From assembly GCF_000426845.1 (NCBI RefSeq), contig NZ_AUGD01000010.1, forward strand, positions 278,376 to 342,375: 64,000 nucleotides of DNA, written 5' to 3'. The notes beneath the pieces are model-generated. The model had not been told where the DNA came from and ran no database searches. It was given only the letters and a program-made list of their open reading frames with translations. Numbering within the stretch: the stretch's first letter is position 1; each line of letters begins with the position of its first letter. Made by a program: the position numbers and the translations under genes. Positions 63,183 to 64,000 of the stretch are shown here, one piece after another. This DNA comes from Bradyrhizobium sp. in8p8. GTDB taxonomy: Bacteria > Pseudomonadota > Alphaproteobacteria > Rhizobiales > Xanthobacteraceae.

Positions 63183-63764
63183 ATGGTTTTCAGTATTTTC
63201 CCATCCGACACTGACCGTTTCCGCCTCCATCCGGTGGCGCCGCGTCTTGCGCCCATGTTCGGCTTTGCGCTGTTGACGGTTTCATGCGCGCTCGCAAGCT
63301 TGGCGTTCGCCTGCGCGACGCCCTTCGCAGCGTTCGCCGTCTTGGCGGCCGCGATGCTGCCGCTGCGTCCGGCGCTTCTCGTCGTGACCGGCGCCTGGCT
63401 CGTGAACCAGACCATCGGCTTCGGCGTGCTGCACTATCCGGCCGATGGCAACGGCATCGCCTGGGGCTTTGTGATCGGCGCGGCGGTGCTGTTGTCCACG
63501 GCGGCAGCGTCGGCCGTGCTGCGCACACTGCCGCAGGGCCGTGCGGCCCTGATGCTCGCGATTGCGCTGTTTGCGGCCTATGCGACCTACGAGCTTGCGC
63601 TCTTCGCCGCGACGCCGTTCCTGGGTGGAGAGGCCGCCTTCACGGCGGACATCGTGGCACGCCTCGGGCTGACCAGCGCGGTCTGGCTTGCCGGCCTCGT
63701 CGCGGTCTGCGAGGTCGTCCGCCTGGTCGATCCGTTCAGCCGCAAGAGTGCGATGTCGGTCTGA
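63183..63764 (+). CDS. inner-membrane protein of the B12-riboswitch operon, unknown function
   Basis: The 193-residue protein has about six hydrophobic segments (near residues 28-47, 50-62, 65-85, 95-118, 125-145 and 158-180) and no signal peptide. A distinctive stretch is TGAWLVNQTIGFGVLHYPAD (Asn, Gln, His and Tyr inside or next to a helix), which could bind a ligand or metal. A strong AAGGAG site precedes the ATG, 61 bases after the receptor stop, so it is probably on the same B12-repressed transcript. It does not match BtuC, BtuM, CbtA or CbtB by eye. A corrinoid or cobalt transport role is inference from context. Confidence 0.7.
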   Translation: MVFSIFPSDTDRFRLHPVAPRLAPMFGFALLTVSCALASLAFACATPFAAFAVLAAAMLPLRPALLVVTGAWLVNQTIGFGVLHYPADGNGIAWGFVIGAAVLLSTAAASAVLRTLPQGRAALMLAIALFAAYATYELALFAATPFLGGEAAFTADIVARLGLTSAVWLAGLVAVCEVVRLVDPFSRKSAMSV

Positions 63765-64000
63765 GCGGTCGTTTCCTGGCCCGTAGGGAGCGAACCGCAG
63801 TTCGGGGCGGTTCGCCCGGCATCTTGAGCTTGCCCGGAATACGCCGGCGCTCCACCGGGGCCGCGGCGTGCCTGTGTCGCCCTCTGTCAATCCGCGCACA
63901 AAAAGATTCCGCTTTACCGAAATTCGGAAACGGCGTATGTGTGGCCCATCCCGGCTCATCCTTGAGGGGCGATCGTGTGGTCGTCATGTTCGCGAGCCGG
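63765..64000. other. right-edge intergenic sequence
   Basis: No gene is supported in these 236 bases. Close to the edge a GAGGGG site precedes a GTG at 63977, which could begin a gene running out of the window (first residues VVMFASR); too little is visible to decide. Confidence 0.35.

Overview
The window looks like a chromosomal segment of a Bradyrhizobium-type alphaproteobacterium (Nitrobacteraceae). The supports are: high-GC coding sequence throughout; lpxA-lpxI-lpxB, pdhA-pdhB-pdhC-lpd and trpD-trpC-moaC blocks with alphaproteobacterial features (an E1-beta subunit carrying its own lipoyl domain, a lexA operator of the GTTC-N7-GTTC type); a candidate FixK/FNR box and a candidate EcfG general-stress promoter; and intergenic palindromic repeats that I associate with Bradyrhizobium. 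The genus is an inference from memory of gene order and repeats. No rRNA, tRNA, CRISPR array, integrase or intact insertion sequence was seen.

Layout. 1-3.5 kb: end of fabZ, a small secreted KTSC-like gene on the opposite strand, then lpxA, lpxI and lpxB (lipid A). 4.0-7.1 kb: a three-gene TRAP transporter (dctP, dctQ, dctM) between two gene-poor flanks. 7.7-10.6 kb: gltA and gltX on the minus strand. 10.7-15.5 kb: glnS, an NTF2-like gene, a DUF2171 gene and comEC. 15.6-19.8 kb, minus strand: a conserved hypothetical, lexA, moeA, very small genes and a HAD phosphatase. 19.8-27.4 kb: an alpha-hydroxy-acid dehydrogenase, ctpA, and a composite locus where a foreign-looking segment (5'-truncated amidinotransferase plus variant histidine phosphatase) lies between a 437-bp duplicate of the end of a GGDEF-EAL gene and the intact gene. 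27.5-31.8 kb: moaC, trpC, trpD and a PpiD-like foldase on the minus strand. 32-37.7 kb: tpiA, secG, pyrG, a NIPSNAP gene, kdsA and an MFS transporter. 37.7-43.2 kb: queF (minus), eno, two oxidoreductases, a Tat-exported metallo-hydrolase and ftsB. 43.4-46.1 kb: a GAF/Fis regulator and an aldehyde dehydrogenase. 46.4-52.7 kb: the pyruvate dehydrogenase operon, interleaved with a DUF5076 gene, a yeast-Fcy1-like deaminase and a small membrane protein. 52.8-57.4 kb: threonine synthase, a Bug/TctC binding protein and a lytic transglycosylase (minus). 57.7-60.5 kb: a class III adenylate/guanylate cyclase and three tiny genes. 60.6-63.8 kb: a cobalamin riboswitch, a TonB-dependent receptor and an unassigned inner-membrane protein.

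How the genes work together. The core content is central metabolism (gltA, tpiA, eno, PDH), envelope building (lpx, kdsA, slt, ctpA, ftsB), translation (gltX, glnS) and cofactor or amino-acid synthesis (moaC, moeA, trp, thrC, queF). Accessory content is slotted between conserved blocks, for example the TRAP cassette between lpxB and gltA, and 9 kb between moaC and moeA. The points most worth a second look are the recombination scar at 22.7-25.1 kb, the riboswitch-controlled receptor plus unknown membrane protein at the right end, the putative oxygen-linked regulator/aldehyde dehydrogenase circuit at 43.4-46.1 kb, and hairpins that place ribosome binding sites or start codons in or beside stems (NIPSNAP, queF).
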